This document shows positions 28,042 through 37,052 of a stretch of 64,000 bases of DNA, piece after piece. Origin of the DNA: Bradyrhizobium diazoefficiens (GTDB taxonomy: Bacteria; Pseudomonadota; Alphaproteobacteria; Rhizobiales; Xanthobacteraceae); assembly GCF_016616885.1 (NCBI RefSeq), contig NZ_CP067102.1, positions 6,290,501 to 6,354,500 of the forward strand, in the 5' to 3' direction. Every line of letters begins with the position of its first letter. Positions within the stretch are counted from its first letter, which is position 1. The notes beneath the pieces are model-generated. The model did no database searches and was not told where the DNA came from. It saw nothing but the letters and a program-made list of their open reading frames with translations. The position numbers were made by a program, and so were the translations under genes.

Positions 28042-28806
28042 TCACTGGACCAGGAAGCGCGGGAACATTGGCATCGGCAGCCCGAGCACGTAGGGGAAGA
28101 GAAGTGCGCAGCCGAGCGTCAGGCAGGCGCCGACGATGGCCGCCTCCACCCAGCGCGTTTCATGCGACCCGAGCGCTGCGATCATGAAGCTCACGAACGC
28201 CGAGACCACGACCCCAAGCGGACGGATCGCGAGGGCGAAGAACAGAATCGCGCACATCACGAACAGCGGCCCGCGCCAGGAATAATGCGCCATCGCCAGT
28301 CCATCAGACAGCAGTCCCGTCAGGGCGATGCCTGCGCCAAGCGCGACGAGGAGCCCGCCGAACATCCGAGGCGCCGTGCCTGCGCCAAAGGAGAAGCCGC
28401 GCATCCCCTGCAAATCGCTGGAGGCCCACAGCGCGAACAGGGCGAGCGCCATCAGAACGATCCCGCCGACATAGTCCTGTGCCGACCGGATCGTCATGAA
28501 GATCGTAAGGATCGCCACTGCAAACAGCGGATAGGAATAGATCAGCGCCAGCAGCACATCGGATGACGTCTTCTTGGTGTCACCCCCGATCGATCCGATC
28601 ACCGCACCGGGAGCGCCCGCGACGAGCGCCGTAGCGTGGCTGATCAGGACCGTGGCCGGACCGCGCCCAGCACCCCAGCCGAAGATCGTCCCGATCGACC
28701 AGACAAATTCGAAAATCTGCGGCGTGAGCGCCAACAGGCAGAAGCCGATCGCCACCGATGTGTTTCTTGTGGCTGTCGCCGCCGGGTGGCCCATTGTATC
28801 GGCCAT
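28042..28806 (-). CDS. tctB: Tripartite tricarboxylate transporter small membrane subunit (TctB-like), long form
   Basis: 254 residues and about seven helices. The C-terminal 150 residues match TctB (four helices, LGAGIALTGLL ... FFALAIRPLGVVVSAFVSFMIAALGS). The first 100 residues add membrane segments (LLALTPQIFEFVWSIGTIFGWGAG and DVLLALIYSYPLFAVAILTIF) that are not part of ordinary TctB (about 150 residues). Upstream of tctA, so first in the unit. The extension's role is not known. Confidence 0.8.
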   Translation of the reverse strand: MADTMGHPAATATRNTSVAIGFCLLALTPQIFEFVWSIGTIFGWGAGRGPATVLISHATALVAGAPGAVIGSIGGDTKKTSSDVLLALIYSYPLFAVAILTIFMTIRSAQDYVGGIVLMALALFALWASSDLQGMRGFSFGAGTAPRMFGGLLVALGAGIALTGLLSDGLAMAHYSWRGPLFVMCAILFFALAIRPLGVVVSAFVSFMIAALGSHETRWVEAAIVGACLTLGCALLFPYVLGLPMPMFPRFLVQ

Positions 28807-28898
28807 GCATGTCTCCTCCGCGACCTGTAAGTCACGAGCACTGTTGTTCTAATCGGCTGGAAGGGATCCCCGCCCGGGTCATTGCCTAGCGATTTTCA

Positions 28899-29429
28899 TC
28901 ACACAATGCCAGCAAAACCCAACAACCCGCCTGCGAGCAGAAGCCACAGCGGATTGACGCGCGAGACGGAGGCAATCACTGCAACCGCCGCGGTCAGGAG
29001 CAGCGCAGCGATGGTTCGATCGGTCGACCGTGCCAGGATCAGGGCACTCGCCGCCATCAAGCCGATCGACAGCGGAACCAGTGCAGCCTGGATCAGGCCG
29101 GGCCAGCGCGATTGGCTTGGCCGGCTCAGGAGCCGGCTGACATAATAGGCAAGCAGCGCCGTCGCCAGGCACATCGCCAAGGTTGCCGCCATCGCGCCCG
29201 GAATGCCCGCCACGGCATAGCCGATTAACGTCACGATAAGTACGTTGGGACCTGGCGAGAGCTGCGCAATCGCATAGGCATCCGCGAACTGCTTGTCGGT
29301 CATCCAGTGGTGCACATCGACCGCGATGCGGTGCATCTCGGGCACTGCGGCCGCCGCGCCGCCGACCGCGAACAGCGACATTAGACCAAAGGTGGAGATC
29401 AGCGCCCAGATCGGGTTCTCGCTGCTCAT
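28899..29429 (-). CDS. Chromate transporter, short (single-domain) ChrA subunit
   Basis: 176 residues starting at the ATG at 29429 after GGAAGGTAGC. One chromate-transport domain: GLMSLFAVGGAAAAVPEM near the start and AYAIAQLSPGPNVLIVTLIGYAVAG give the ChrA motif (Ala-x-x-Ser-Pro-Gly-Pro). Short ChrA proteins work as antiparallel pairs; the partner is the overlapping upstream gene, which is frameshifted. Start and upstream stop overlap by four bases (ATGA). Confidence 0.85.
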   Translation of the reverse strand: MSSENPIWALISTFGLMSLFAVGGAAAAVPEMHRIAVDVHHWMTDKQFADAYAIAQLSPGPNVLIVTLIGYAVAGIPGAMAATLAMCLATALLAYYVSRLLSRPSQSRWPGLIQAALVPLSIGLMAASALILARSTDRTIAALLLTAAVAVIASVSRVNPLWLLLAGGLLGFAGIV

Positions 29430-30057
29430 GCTGCTACCTTCCGTCGCATCAAATATGTGGTCCCGATGCTGAGCGGGATTGCGACCAGCAGAACCGCTTG
29501 AAGCGGCCAGCGAAACACGCCGATGGCTGTGAACACGCCGATCATCAGGATGAGTACGACGACGTCCATCCGCTTGAGCAGCGGCATCATCATGCGAAAC
29601 ACCACCGCGATCAGTAGACCGACCGCCGCGCAGGAAATACCCGCGAGGATGCGGCGGAGCACCTCCGCATCGCCGAACCGCGCGTAGATGATTGCGAGCA
29701 CGGTCATGATCAGCGTCGGCGGCAGCAACAGCCCCGTGAAGGCGGCGACGCCGCCGGCGATGCCGCGCAGCCGCGCGACCCGAACACCATCGACAGGTTG
29801 ACGATGTTGGGTCCCGGCAGGAAATGGCAGAGCGCAAAGGTCTCGTTGAACTCGTCCGCGGTCATCCAACGGTGCTGGTCGACGATGGCGTGCCGGGCAA
29901 ACACCAGGACCCCGCCGAACCCGGCCAGCGACATCCGGGCGAACGCCAGGAACAGCGCAAGCAGGCTGGGCGGAGGAGCGTGTTTGGCCGGGATATCCGG
30001 CCCTTGATCCGGCTCTTGATCTGGCTCTTGGGCGGCCGGTGCTGAATCCGTGGACAT
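29426..30057 (-). pseudogene. Chromate transporter, first short ChrA subunit, frameshifted
   Basis: Two frames together make one ChrA domain. 30057 to about 29780 encodes MSTDSAP..., MSLAGFGGVLVFARHAIV and LCHFLPGPNIVNLSMVFGS (the Phe-Leu-Pro-Gly-Pro motif); the second half, in another frame, runs from RLRGIAGGVAAFTGLLLPPT to the stop at 29426. The switch lies at the CG-rich tract near 29771-29778: removing one CG, or adding one base, restores FGS-RLRGIAGG. It is either a real loss of function, a phase-variable site or a sequencing error. The N-terminus also carries EPDQ repeats. Confidence 0.8.
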
Positions 30058-30187
30058 GTCAGGAGCTTAGAACGCGGTCGGCGGCGCGGCCAAGATCATA
30101 GGGACGGCCACCAGGAACCTATCCAAAGGGAACCTGGCCATGACCGCTCGAAACACCTGTTATTTGAAACCTTTGCCCCCTATATTG

Positions 30188-30482
30188 GGGGTGCCGGTTC
30201 GCCGGCTATGGAAATAAACGGTCGTCGCAATAAACCATTCGGACCCGGGGGCGGTACCCGGCGCCTCCACCAAAGCCCACAGCGGGCTAGCCAGAGCGGG
30301 CTTCGGCGGGGGCGAAATAGGATCGACGAGGGCGTAAAGGGCGAACTTTTTCCCGGTATTGTTCCGCCGTTATCGGGCTACTGCAATAGTTGCCAACGAC
30401 AACTTTGCTCCGGTTGCTCAGGCTGCGTAACGCAGTTTGAAAGACCATCTTAAAGTCCTAACGGGTTAAGCTCCGTTAGGCG
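30188..30482 (+). ncRNA. ssrA: Transfer-messenger RNA, circularly permuted two-piece form
   Basis: The gene order is acceptor piece first, coding piece second, as in other alphaproteobacteria. The acceptor piece ends in an encoded CCA at 30270-30272 (TCCGGACC-type T arm before it). After a 35-base intervening segment (30273-30307) the coding piece starts at 30308: its GGGGGCG pairs with CGCCTCC before the CCA, rebuilding the acceptor stem. The tag frame, 30392-30430, reads ANDNFAPVAQAA then TAA, with the first Ala as resume codon. The piece ends near the CCTAACGG/CCGTTAGG hairpin (30458-30480). Outer boundaries are approximate. A TATATT at 30181-30186 may be the -10 box. It rescues stalled ribosomes and tags the products. 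Confidence 0.95.
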
Positions 30483-30631
30483 GGGTTCGGAGGCACCTGG
30501 CAACAGAAGCCTCCACTTACCTCTGATTTCCTTCCCGGCGGGGACTCCTGCTGACCCGTGAGGCGCGGTACTATTGCGGCTTGGCGAGTCGGACCTGCAG
30601 GGCCCGCCTCCTGGAATGCAACAGGACCACC

Positions 30632-31150
30632 ATGGCGACCGATCATATCCGATACGATGTGCTGGCCCGCGACGCGTTGCGCGGCGTGCTGCGCAAGGTG
30701 CTGACCGACGCCGCGTCCCATGGACTGCCGGGCGAGCACCACTTCTTCATCACCTTCGTGTCGAAGGCCGAGGGCGTGAAGATCTCGTCGCGGCTGCTGG
30801 CGCAGTATCCAGAAGAGATGACGATCATCCTCCAGCACCAGTTCTGGGACCTGACAGTGCTCGAGGACCGTTTCGAGGTCGGCCTGTCCTTTGGCGGGAT
30901 TCCCGAGCGGCTGATCGTGCCGTTCAGCGCCATCAAGAGCTTCCTCGACCCGTCCGTGAAATTCGGCCTCCAGTTCGACACGTCCGACGTCGCCGAGGTG
31001 GCGGGCGAGAATTTGCCGGCGACCCCTGCCCCGTCCGCCGTCGCGGTGCCCGCGCCTGCTGCCGAGACGGCAGAGACCGCGGACGAGCCGACCCCGCCGA
31101 ACCAGGGCGGCGCCGAAGTCGTGCGGCTCGATCGTTTCCGCAAGAAATGA
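30632..31150 (+). CDS. sspB: SspB-alpha, ClpXP adaptor for ssrA-tagged proteins
   Basis: 172 residues from the ATG at 30632 after ACAGGACCACC. The tag-binding domain covers residues about 1-125 ([73 protein letters not shown]). A Pro/Ala-rich linker follows and the chain ends in a basic motif, [10 protein letters not shown], in the place of the ClpX-docking XB peptide. It delivers tagged proteins to ClpXP. It starts about 150 bases after the tmRNA gene, so the tag and its reader are encoded side by side. Confidence 0.95.
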   Translation: MATDHIRYDVLARDALRGVLRKVLTDAASHGLPGEHHFFITFVSKAEGVKISSRLLAQYPEEMTIILQHQFWDLTVLEDRFEVGLSFGGIPERLIVPFSAIKSFLDPSVKFGLQFDTSDVAEVAGENLPATPAPSAVAVPAPAAETAETADEPTPPNQGGAEVVRLDRFRKK

Positions 31151-31251
31151 TCCAGGTTGGCCGTGAGACCATCGCGCCCTGCCAAACTCCCTATATAGAA
31201 GAGCACATCAAGAGGCCGCGCGGCGTTTCGCGCGGCAGAATGGATGTGCTC

Positions 31252-32673
31252 ATGGCCAAAGCTGCCCGCGCGAACACCGCCCGCCCCGCGACCCGCATCG
31301 AGACCGATAGTTTCGGCCCCATCGACGTCCCCGCCGATCGTTATTGGGGGGCGCAGACCGAACGCTCGCGCCAGAATTTCCGTATCGGCGTCGATCGCAT
31401 GCCGGTCTCGCTGGTGCATGCGCTCGGCATCGTCAAGCTTGCGGCCGCACAGTCCAATCTCGAGCTCGGCCTGCTCGACAAGCGCCGCGCCAATGCCATC
31501 ATCCGCGCCGCGCACGAGGTCATCGAGGGCAAGCTCGACGACCATTTCCCGCTTGTTGTGTGGCAGACCGGCTCGGGCACCCAGAGCAACATGAACCTCA
31601 ACGAGGTCATCGCCAACCGCGCCAACGAGTTGCTCGGCGGCGAGCTCGGCAGCAAGAAGCCGGTGCATCCCAACGACCACGTCAACATGAGCCAGTCGTC
31701 GAACGACTCCTTCCCGACCGCGATGCACATTGCGGCCGCAAGCCGCATCACCGCCGATCTCGTCCCCGGCCTCGGCGAGCTGCACCGCGCACTGCGCAAG
31801 AAGGAGAAGGAGTTTGCGAAGATCGTGAAGATCGGCCGCACCCACACCCAGGATGCGACGCCGCTGACGCTTGGCCAGGAATTTTCTGGCTATGCCGCGC
31901 AGGTCGAGAGCGGCATCGCGCGGCTCAAGGTCGCAGTGAAGGACCTCTACCCGCTGGCGCAGGGCGGCACCGCCGTCGGCACCGGCCTCAACTCCAAGCC
32001 GCGCTTCGCAAAGCTGTTTGCCAAGCAAGTCGCCAAGATCACGAAACTGCCCTTCACCAGCGCCGCCAACAAGTTTGAGGCGCTGGCCTCCAATGATGCG
32101 TATGTGCTGACGCACGGCGCCATCAATTCCGTCGCGACAGGCCTGTTCAAGATCGCCAACGACATCCGCCTGCTCGGATCGGGTCCGCGCTCGGGCCTTG
32201 GTGAATTGATCCTGCCGGAGAACGAGCCGGGCTCATCGATCATGCCGGGCAAGGTCAATCCGACACAATGCGAGGCGATGACCATGGTGTGCTGCCAGGT
32301 GTTCGGCAATCACACCGCCATCACCGTCGCCGGCAGCCAGGGCCATTTCGAACTCAATGTCTACAAGCCGGTGCTCGCCTACAACATGCTGCACTCGATC
32401 CGCCTGATGGCGGACGCCGCGCGCTCATTCACCGAGCATTGCGTCAGCGGCATCCGCGCCGACCAGAAGCACATCAAGGAGTTGATGGAGCGTTCGCTGA
32501 TGCTGGTGACCGCGCTCGCGCCGAAGATCGGCTACGACAACGCAGCCAAGGTCGCCAAGACCGCGCACGCCAACGGCACGACGCTAAAGGAGGAGGCACT
32601 GCGGCTCGGCTTCGTCACGGCCGACGAATTCAACCGCCTGGTGCAGCCGGAGAAGATGACGAGGCCCGGGTGA
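31252..32673 (+). CDS. fumC: Fumarase, class II
   Basis: 473 residues; an in-frame ATG at 31240 would add four. Interconverts fumarate and malate in the TCA cycle. [27 protein letters not shown] at the start, [56 protein letters not shown] and the catalytic loop [16 protein letters not shown] are all intact. It follows sspB with about 100 bases between, so it may have its own promoter. Confidence 0.96.
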   Translation: MAKAARANTARPATRIETDSFGPIDVPADRYWGAQTERSRQNFRIGVDRMPVSLVHALGIVKLAAAQSNLELGLLDKRRANAIIRAAHEVIEGKLDDHFPLVVWQTGSGTQSNMNLNEVIANRANELLGGELGSKKPVHPNDHVNMSQSSNDSFPTAMHIAAASRITADLVPGLGELHRALRKKEKEFAKIVKIGRTHTQDATPLTLGQEFSGYAAQVESGIARLKVAVKDLYPLAQGGTAVGTGLNSKPRFAKLFAKQVAKITKLPFTSAANKFEALASNDAYVLTHGAINSVATGLFKIANDIRLLGSGPRSGLGELILPENEPGSSIMPGKVNPTQCEAMTMVCCQVFGNHTAITVAGSQGHFELNVYKPVLAYNMLHSIRLMADAARSFTEHCVSGIRADQKHIKELMERSLMLVTALAPKIGYDNAAKVAKTAHANGTTLKEEALRLGFVTADEFNRLVQPEKMTRPG

Positions 32674-32951
32674 ATTCCGAATTCCGATAGTCATCCGTAA
32701 TGATACGGAGCCTAAAGGCTCATAATTATAAGGCTTAGAGGACGGGATTTGATTACCGTCAATGTGGCGACGGGGACGCGTGCTACGCAAGCGTCCTCTG
32801 CCCTTGACGGGGCGAAATTCATCGTTTGATGGCCGACAGGCCGATTGACGAGGACAAGCGAATGGCAATCAAGTCTCATGGGGCGCAACGCGGCGCCCGG
32901 TTTCTGGATGTTTCATCCTGTCTGAGGAGGATTGGGTGATGGAGACGCGGC

Positions 32952-33140
32952 ATGGGGAACGTCATCAACCTGAATCGTTTCAGGAAGCGCGCAGAGCGGG
33001 AAGCCTCGGCGAAGCAGGCGGACGCCAACCGAACGAAGTTCGGTCGCACGAAGGCGGAGCGATCGGCGGAGGAGAAGCAGGCGGACCAGGCGAAGGCGCA
33101 CCTGGACCAGCATCGGATCGACCGCGAGGAGCAGCCATGA
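32952..33140 (+). CDS. DUF4169-family small basic protein
   Basis: 62 residues starting at the ATG at 32952 after GGAGACGCGGC. A conserved N-terminus, NVINLNRFRKRAER, is followed by a highly charged, probably helical, Ala/Glu/Lys-rich stretch (KFGRTKAERSAEEKQADQAKAHLDQHRID). Its stop overlaps the next gene by four bases (ATGA). DUF4169 proteins are usually paired with a ribbon-helix-helix gene as here. Function unknown. Confidence 0.85.
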   Translation: MGNVINLNRFRKRAEREASAKQADANRTKFGRTKAERSAEEKQADQAKAHLDQHRIDREEQP

Positions 33141-33388
33141 AGTCGCCCGTCGTGAAGCGTTCGATCGTGGTCGCCGGCCACAAGACCAGCGTCAGCCTCG
33201 AAGAGGCGTTCTGGAACGGCATGAAGGAGATCTCGAGCTTGCGCAACATGACGCTGTCCGAGCTCGTCGGCGAAATCGACGGCGGCCGCCAGCAGGGCAA
33301 TCTGTCCTCTGCGATCCGCCTGTTCGTGCTCGACTACTTCAAGAGCCGCGCCATGGCCGCCCAGCCGGAAAAGGTCTCGGCCCAGTAG
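33137..33388 (+). CDS. Ribbon-helix-helix domain protein (RHH_4)
   Basis: 83 residues. VKRSIVVAGHKTSVSLEEAFWNGMKEISSLRNMTLSELVGEID matches the RHH_4 fold: a beta-strand, then helix A, turn, helix B. It is translationally coupled to the DUF4169 gene. Such proteins could bind DNA as dimers, but a target is not indicated by the sequence. Confidence 0.85.
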   Translation: MKSPVVKRSIVVAGHKTSVSLEEAFWNGMKEISSLRNMTLSELVGEIDGGRQQGNLSSAIRLFVLDYFKSRAMAAQPEKVSAQ

Positions 33389-33420
33389 CGCCGGGGCGCT
33401 CCGCCCACGGCTTCGTGATC

Positions 33421-33447
33421 TGCACTTTAAAATCACTCTAAGGTGCA
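33421..33447. promoter_or_regulatory. Imperfect dyad upstream of feoAB, possible Irr (ICE) box
   Basis: An imperfect 27-bp dyad with TGCAC at one end and GTGCA at the other. The inner 33426-33443 reads TTTAAAATCACTCTAAGG and matches 14 of 18 bases of the rhizobial iron-control element TTTAGAATTATTCTAAAC. It lies 55 to 80 bases before feoA. The regulator assignment is an inference. Confidence 0.45.
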
Positions 33448-33501
33448 GTTTAGGCGAGCGTGCGCGCTTGACCTCCATGCCCTGCGTTGAAAATACAGGG
33501 C

Positions 33502-33777
33502 ATGACCGACACCCATGATACGCGCCGCGAGATGCGGCTGGGCCGGGCCCAGCGCGGCTATACCGGCGTCATTCAGCACCTCTCCGCCAACAACGCGGGC
33601 TCGGCCCTCTCGGACATCGAGCTCGAGAGCCGGCTGATCGAGCTTGGCTTCGTCGAGGGCGCCCGGGTCGAGGTCCTGCACGAAGGGCTGGTCGGGCGCG
33701 ACCCGATCGCCGTGCGTGTCGACAACATCACCATCGCGGTGCGTCGCCGCGAGGCCATGGCCATCATCGTCGCCTGA
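33502..33777 (+). CDS. feoA: FeoA, ferrous iron transport accessory protein
   Basis: 91 residues from the ATG at 33502; an in-frame TTG at 33487 is less likely. A small SH3-like FeoA domain with LIELGFVEGARVEVLHEGLVGRDPIAVRVDNITIAVRRREA. It is thought to interact with the cytosolic part of FeoB. It lies 23 bases upstream of feoB and downstream of a possible iron-responsive site. Confidence 0.93.
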   Translation: MTDTHDTRREMRLGRAQRGYTGVIQHLSANNAGSALSDIELESRLIELGFVEGARVEVLHEGLVGRDPIAVRVDNITIAVRRREAMAIIVA

Positions 33778-33800
33778 GATTGCGACCGGACATCTGATCC

Positions 33801-35672
33801 ATGGAATTGCCCCTTCTGCATCTCGCCCTGGTGGGCACGCCAAACAGCGGCAAGACCTCGCTGTTCAACGCCCTGACCGGCAGCCGGCAGAAGGTGGCGA
33901 ACTATCCGGGCGTCACTGTCGAGCGCAAGGAAGGTTTTTTCGTCACGCCACTTGGACGCCAGGTCTCCGTGGTCGACCTGCCGGGCACCTATTCACTACG
34001 CGGCCGCAGCCCGGACGAGGAGATTACCCGCGACTTCGTGCTCGGCAAAGCCTCCGGCGAGACCGTGCCCGATCTCGTGCTGTGCGTGGCCGACTCCACC
34101 AATCTGCGCCTGACCATTCGCCTGCTGCTGGAGCTGAAGCGCACCGGCCGGCCGATGATCCTCGTGCTCAACATGTTCGACATCGCGAGCCGCCGCGGCA
34201 TCTCCGTCGACGTCGAGCGGCTCGCCAAGGAGCTCGGCGTGCCCGTGGTCACCTCGATCGCGGTGCGCAAGGGCGGCACGGCCGACCTGTTGACACTGAC
34301 CGACGAGATCTCGGCCAAGCTCGCCGCCGAGCCTGCCGAGAACAGCTGGCGCGCGCTTAGCGTCGCCGAATTGCGCGCGACCCAGCGCGAGGCCGACCGC
34401 ATCATCTCGGACTGCGTCAGCCTGCCGAGCCGGCCCGACACCTGGACCGCGCGGATCGATGCGGTCGTGCTGCATCCGGTCGGCGGCCTCGTCGTGCTCG
34501 CGCTCATCCTGTTCGTGATGTTCCAGGCGGTGTTCGCCTGGGCGCAGCCGTTGATGGAACTGCTGCAATCGGGCTTCGACGCGCTCGGCGATGTCGTCCA
34601 CGCCACCCTGCCCGGCGGCCTGTTGCAGAGCTTCCTTCAGAACGGCGTGATCTCCGGTGTCGGCAGCGTCATCGTGTTCCTGCCGCAGATCATCATCATC
34701 TTCCTGTTCATCCTGCTGCTGGAAGATTTCGGCTACATGGCGCGCGCCGCGTTCCTGATGGACCGCATCATGGGCGGCGCAGGCCTGCACGGCCGCGCCT
34801 TCATTCCGCTGCTGTCGAGCTTTGCCTGCGCCATTCCCGGCATCATGGCGACCCGCGTGATCGACAACAAGCGCGACCGGCTGACCACGATCCTGATCGC
34901 GCCGCTGATGACCTGCTCGGCGCGCATTCCCGTCTACACGCTGATCATCTCCGCCTTTATTCCGGCCAAGGACGTCTGGGGCTTCATCAACCTGCAGGGC
35001 CTCGTGATGTTCGGCCTCTACGCCGCCGGCATCGTCAGCGCGCTCGCCGTCTCGTTCCTCATCAAATTCTTCATGCTGCGCGACTATGCGCCGGCGCCGT
35101 TCATGCTGGAGCTGCCGGACTACAAGATGCCCAGGCTGAAATCGATCGCGATCGGCATCTTCACCCGCGCAAAAATGTTCCTGCAGCGCGCCGGCACAAC
35201 GATCTTCTCGATGATGGTGCTGATCTGGTTTTTGGCCTCGTTCCCGCAGCCGCCCGCAGGCGCGACCGAGCCCGCGATCGACTTCAGCCTCGCCGCCATC
35301 ATCGGCAAGGCGCTGGAGCCGCTGCTCGCCCCCGTCGGCTTCAACTGGCAGATCGCGGTCGCGCTGATCCCGGGCATGGCGGCGCGCGAGGTCGCCGTCG
35401 CGGCCCTCGGCACCGTCTATGCGATCGAGGGCGGCAAGGAAGCGGCCGAGCAGATCGGCCAGGTGCTGGCGACGAAATGGTCGCTTGCGACCGCGCTGTC
35501 GATGCTGGCCTGGTACATCTTCGCCCCGCAATGCGCCTCGACGCTCGCCGTGATCCGGCGCGAGACCGGAAGCTGGGGCTGGATGGCTGCAACCTTCGCC
35601 TACATGCTGGTGCTGGCCTATGCGGCGAGCCTTCTGACCTACAACGTCGCGGTGGCGCTCGGGGCCGGCTAG
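33801..35672 (+). CDS. feoB: FeoB, ferrous iron transporter
   Basis: 623 residues. The N-terminal G-domain carries G1 GTPNSGKTS (12-20), G2 NYPGVT (34-39), G3 DLPGTY (59-64) and G4 NMFD (124-127, the FeoB form of NKxD). A GDI-like helical part follows, then about eight to ten membrane helices with two Gate regions (PLLSSFACAIPGIMATRV, Cys-containing) and the AREVAVAALGT segment. Shorter than the Escherichia coli protein (773). Imports Fe2+ across the inner membrane. Only feoA and feoB are present; no feoC. Confidence 0.95.
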   Translation: MELPLLHLALVGTPNSGKTSLFNALTGSRQKVANYPGVTVERKEGFFVTPLGRQVSVVDLPGTYSLRGRSPDEEITRDFVLGKASGETVPDLVLCVADSTNLRLTIRLLLELKRTGRPMILVLNMFDIASRRGISVDVERLAKELGVPVVTSIAVRKGGTADLLTLTDEISAKLAAEPAENSWRALSVAELRATQREADRIISDCVSLPSRPDTWTARIDAVVLHPVGGLVVLALILFVMFQAVFAWAQPLMELLQSGFDALGDVVHATLPGGLLQSFLQNGVISGVGSVIVFLPQIIIIFLFILLLEDFGYMARAAFLMDRIMGGAGLHGRAFIPLLSSFACAIPGIMATRVIDNKRDRLTTILIAPLMTCSARIPVYTLIISAFIPAKDVWGFINLQGLVMFGLYAAGIVSALAVSFLIKFFMLRDYAPAPFMLELPDYKMPRLKSIAIGIFTRAKMFLQRAGTTIFSMMVLIWFLASFPQPPAGATEPAIDFSLAAIIGKALEPLLAPVGFNWQIAVALIPGMAAREVAVAALGTVYAIEGGKEAAEQIGQVLATKWSLATALSMLAWYIFAPQCASTLAVIRRETGSWGWMAATFAYMLVLAYAASLLTYNVAVALGAG

Positions 35673-35886
35673 CCTCACTCAAAACCAAAACCGCGAAAAC
35701 AACCCCATGCACAGTAGACGGGGGTTGTGAAATCAATGGCTTACGCGTGCACCAAAATCATGCGACCGTAACCCGGATGAAGCCAACGGGGCGACGCGCT
35801 ACTTGACCCGTCGGGCAAAACAGGAGCACGATGGCATCATCGGCCTTTGTCGGCATCGCAATCGTCGGAAGCGCGCAATCGGCTCC

Positions 35887-36390
35887 ATGGACCACTTCGG
35901 CACCAGGCGATTGACCGCTGAGCGGCTGAACGAACATCATCTCGCCGATCTCGTCGCACTCCATCTCGATCCCGACGTCTCCCGCTATCTCGGTGGCGTG
36001 CGCTCGGCCGAGGTGACGAAGAGCTATCTCGCGACCAACATGGCCCATTGGGACCAGCACGGTTTCGGGCTGTGGGCGCTGCGAACGAAAGACGGCGCGT
36101 TCGCTGGACGCGCGGGCATCCGGCACATCCTCGTGGACGGCATCGACGAGATCGAGATTGCCTATACGTTCAAGCGCGAAGTCTGGGGCCAGGGACTTGC
36201 GAGCGAGATCGCGATCGCGCTCACAGAGATAGGGCTATCGCAGCTGAAATTGCCCTCCCTCATCGGCCTCGTCTTCGTCGAACATGGCGCATCGCGGCGC
36301 GTGCTGGAGAAGGCGCAATATCTGCTCGAGAAGAACACGACGCATCATGGGGAAGCGGTCGTGATCTACCGCTCCGGCGGTCATGCATGA
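35887..36390 (+). CDS. GNAT-family N-acetyltransferase (RimJ/RimL-like)
   Basis: 167 residues starting at MDHFGTRRLTAERL, the usual beginning of this group (the frame is open further upstream without family similarity). LHLDPDVSRYLGG and YTFKREVWGQGLASEIAIALTEIGL give the substrate and acetyl-CoA regions, followed by VEHGASRRVLEKAQY. A ribosomal-protein or antibiotic acetylase cannot be distinguished. Stands alone between feoB and an opposite-strand receiver gene. Confidence 0.85.
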   Translation: MDHFGTRRLTAERLNEHHLADLVALHLDPDVSRYLGGVRSAEVTKSYLATNMAHWDQHGFGLWALRTKDGAFAGRAGIRHILVDGIDEIEIAYTFKREVWGQGLASEIAIALTEIGLSQLKLPSLIGLVFVEHGASRRVLEKAQYLLEKNTTHHGEAVVIYRSGGHA

Positions 36391-36402
36391 AACGCCGGCA
36401 GC

Positions 36403-36768
36403 TCACAGCTTCATGAGTGCGGCAACCAGCCGCTCGGGATGAAACGGCTTTTCGAGAAGCACGCTGTTGGGCACGCCCTGTGACGTCCACAATGCCGCGC
36501 CGGCGCTGCCCGTGATGTACACGACCGGAAGGGCCGGATCCTTTTCTCGCATTCGCCGAGCGAGATCCCAGCCATTGAGCTTGCCACCGAGATAAACATC
36601 GGTCACCAGCGCCTTGTGACGCTTGCCGCGCGCGACGAACACCGTCATCGCCTCCTCGCCGGACGCAAGGATGTCGGAGGCAAAGCCTGCATCCGCCAGC
36701 ACGCTCTCGAGCACGCCCTGGAGCGGATACTCGTCCTCCACGATCAGGATCGAAGGCGGTTCCGACAT
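36403..36768 (-). CDS. Single-domain response regulator (CheY-like receiver)
   Basis: 121 residues from the ATG at 36768 after CAAAGGCAAAC; the upstream extension of the frame is unlike any domain. The receiver shows ILIVEDEY (acidic pocket), KALVTDVYLGGKLNGWDL with the phosphoacceptor Asp, ITGSAGAA (Thr/Ser switch) and LEKPFHPERLVAAL (conserved Lys). No output domain is fused and no histidine kinase is adjacent. Convergent with the acetyltransferase. Confidence 0.9.
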   Translation of the reverse strand: MSEPPSILIVEDEYPLQGVLESVLADAGFASDILASGEEAMTVFVARGKRHKALVTDVYLGGKLNGWDLARRMREKDPALPVVYITGSAGAALWTSQGVPNSVLLEKPFHPERLVAALMKL

Positions 36769-37013
36769 GTTTGCCTTTGGCCGGCCGGCGATCCGGCGCG
36801 ACACGCATGGTTCCAGTTCGCGCAGAATGCAACACGCGTTTTTGGCTTTCTCACGATGCAGCCCATGAAACCTGAACATCCATTCAAGAAAGTTTCTCTT
36901 CAGTTCCTGCAACAGGTCATGACGGCAGAAGTCGACCGCCGACACGGAGAAGGAGGAGGAGGAACAGATGAGAAAGCTGACTTACGCTCATGGGGGCTAC
37001 CTCATCGATCTAG

Positions 37014-37052
37014 TTTGTAGGATGGGTAGAGCGGAGCGAAACCCATCACGCG
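37014..37052. repeat. Short inverted intergenic repeat (GATGGGT/ACCCATC)
   Basis: GATGGGT at 37021-37027 faces ACCCATC at 37041-37047, with the AGAGCGGAGCGAA core between, a dispersed element seen many times in Bradyrhizobium intergenic DNA. It lies upstream of a small secreted-protein gene. Confidence 0.55.

Noticed and set aside
30164..30186. TTGAAA/TATATT as a sigma-70 promoter for ssrA
   Set aside because: The spacer is only 11 bases; only the TATATT is kept as a possible -10 box.
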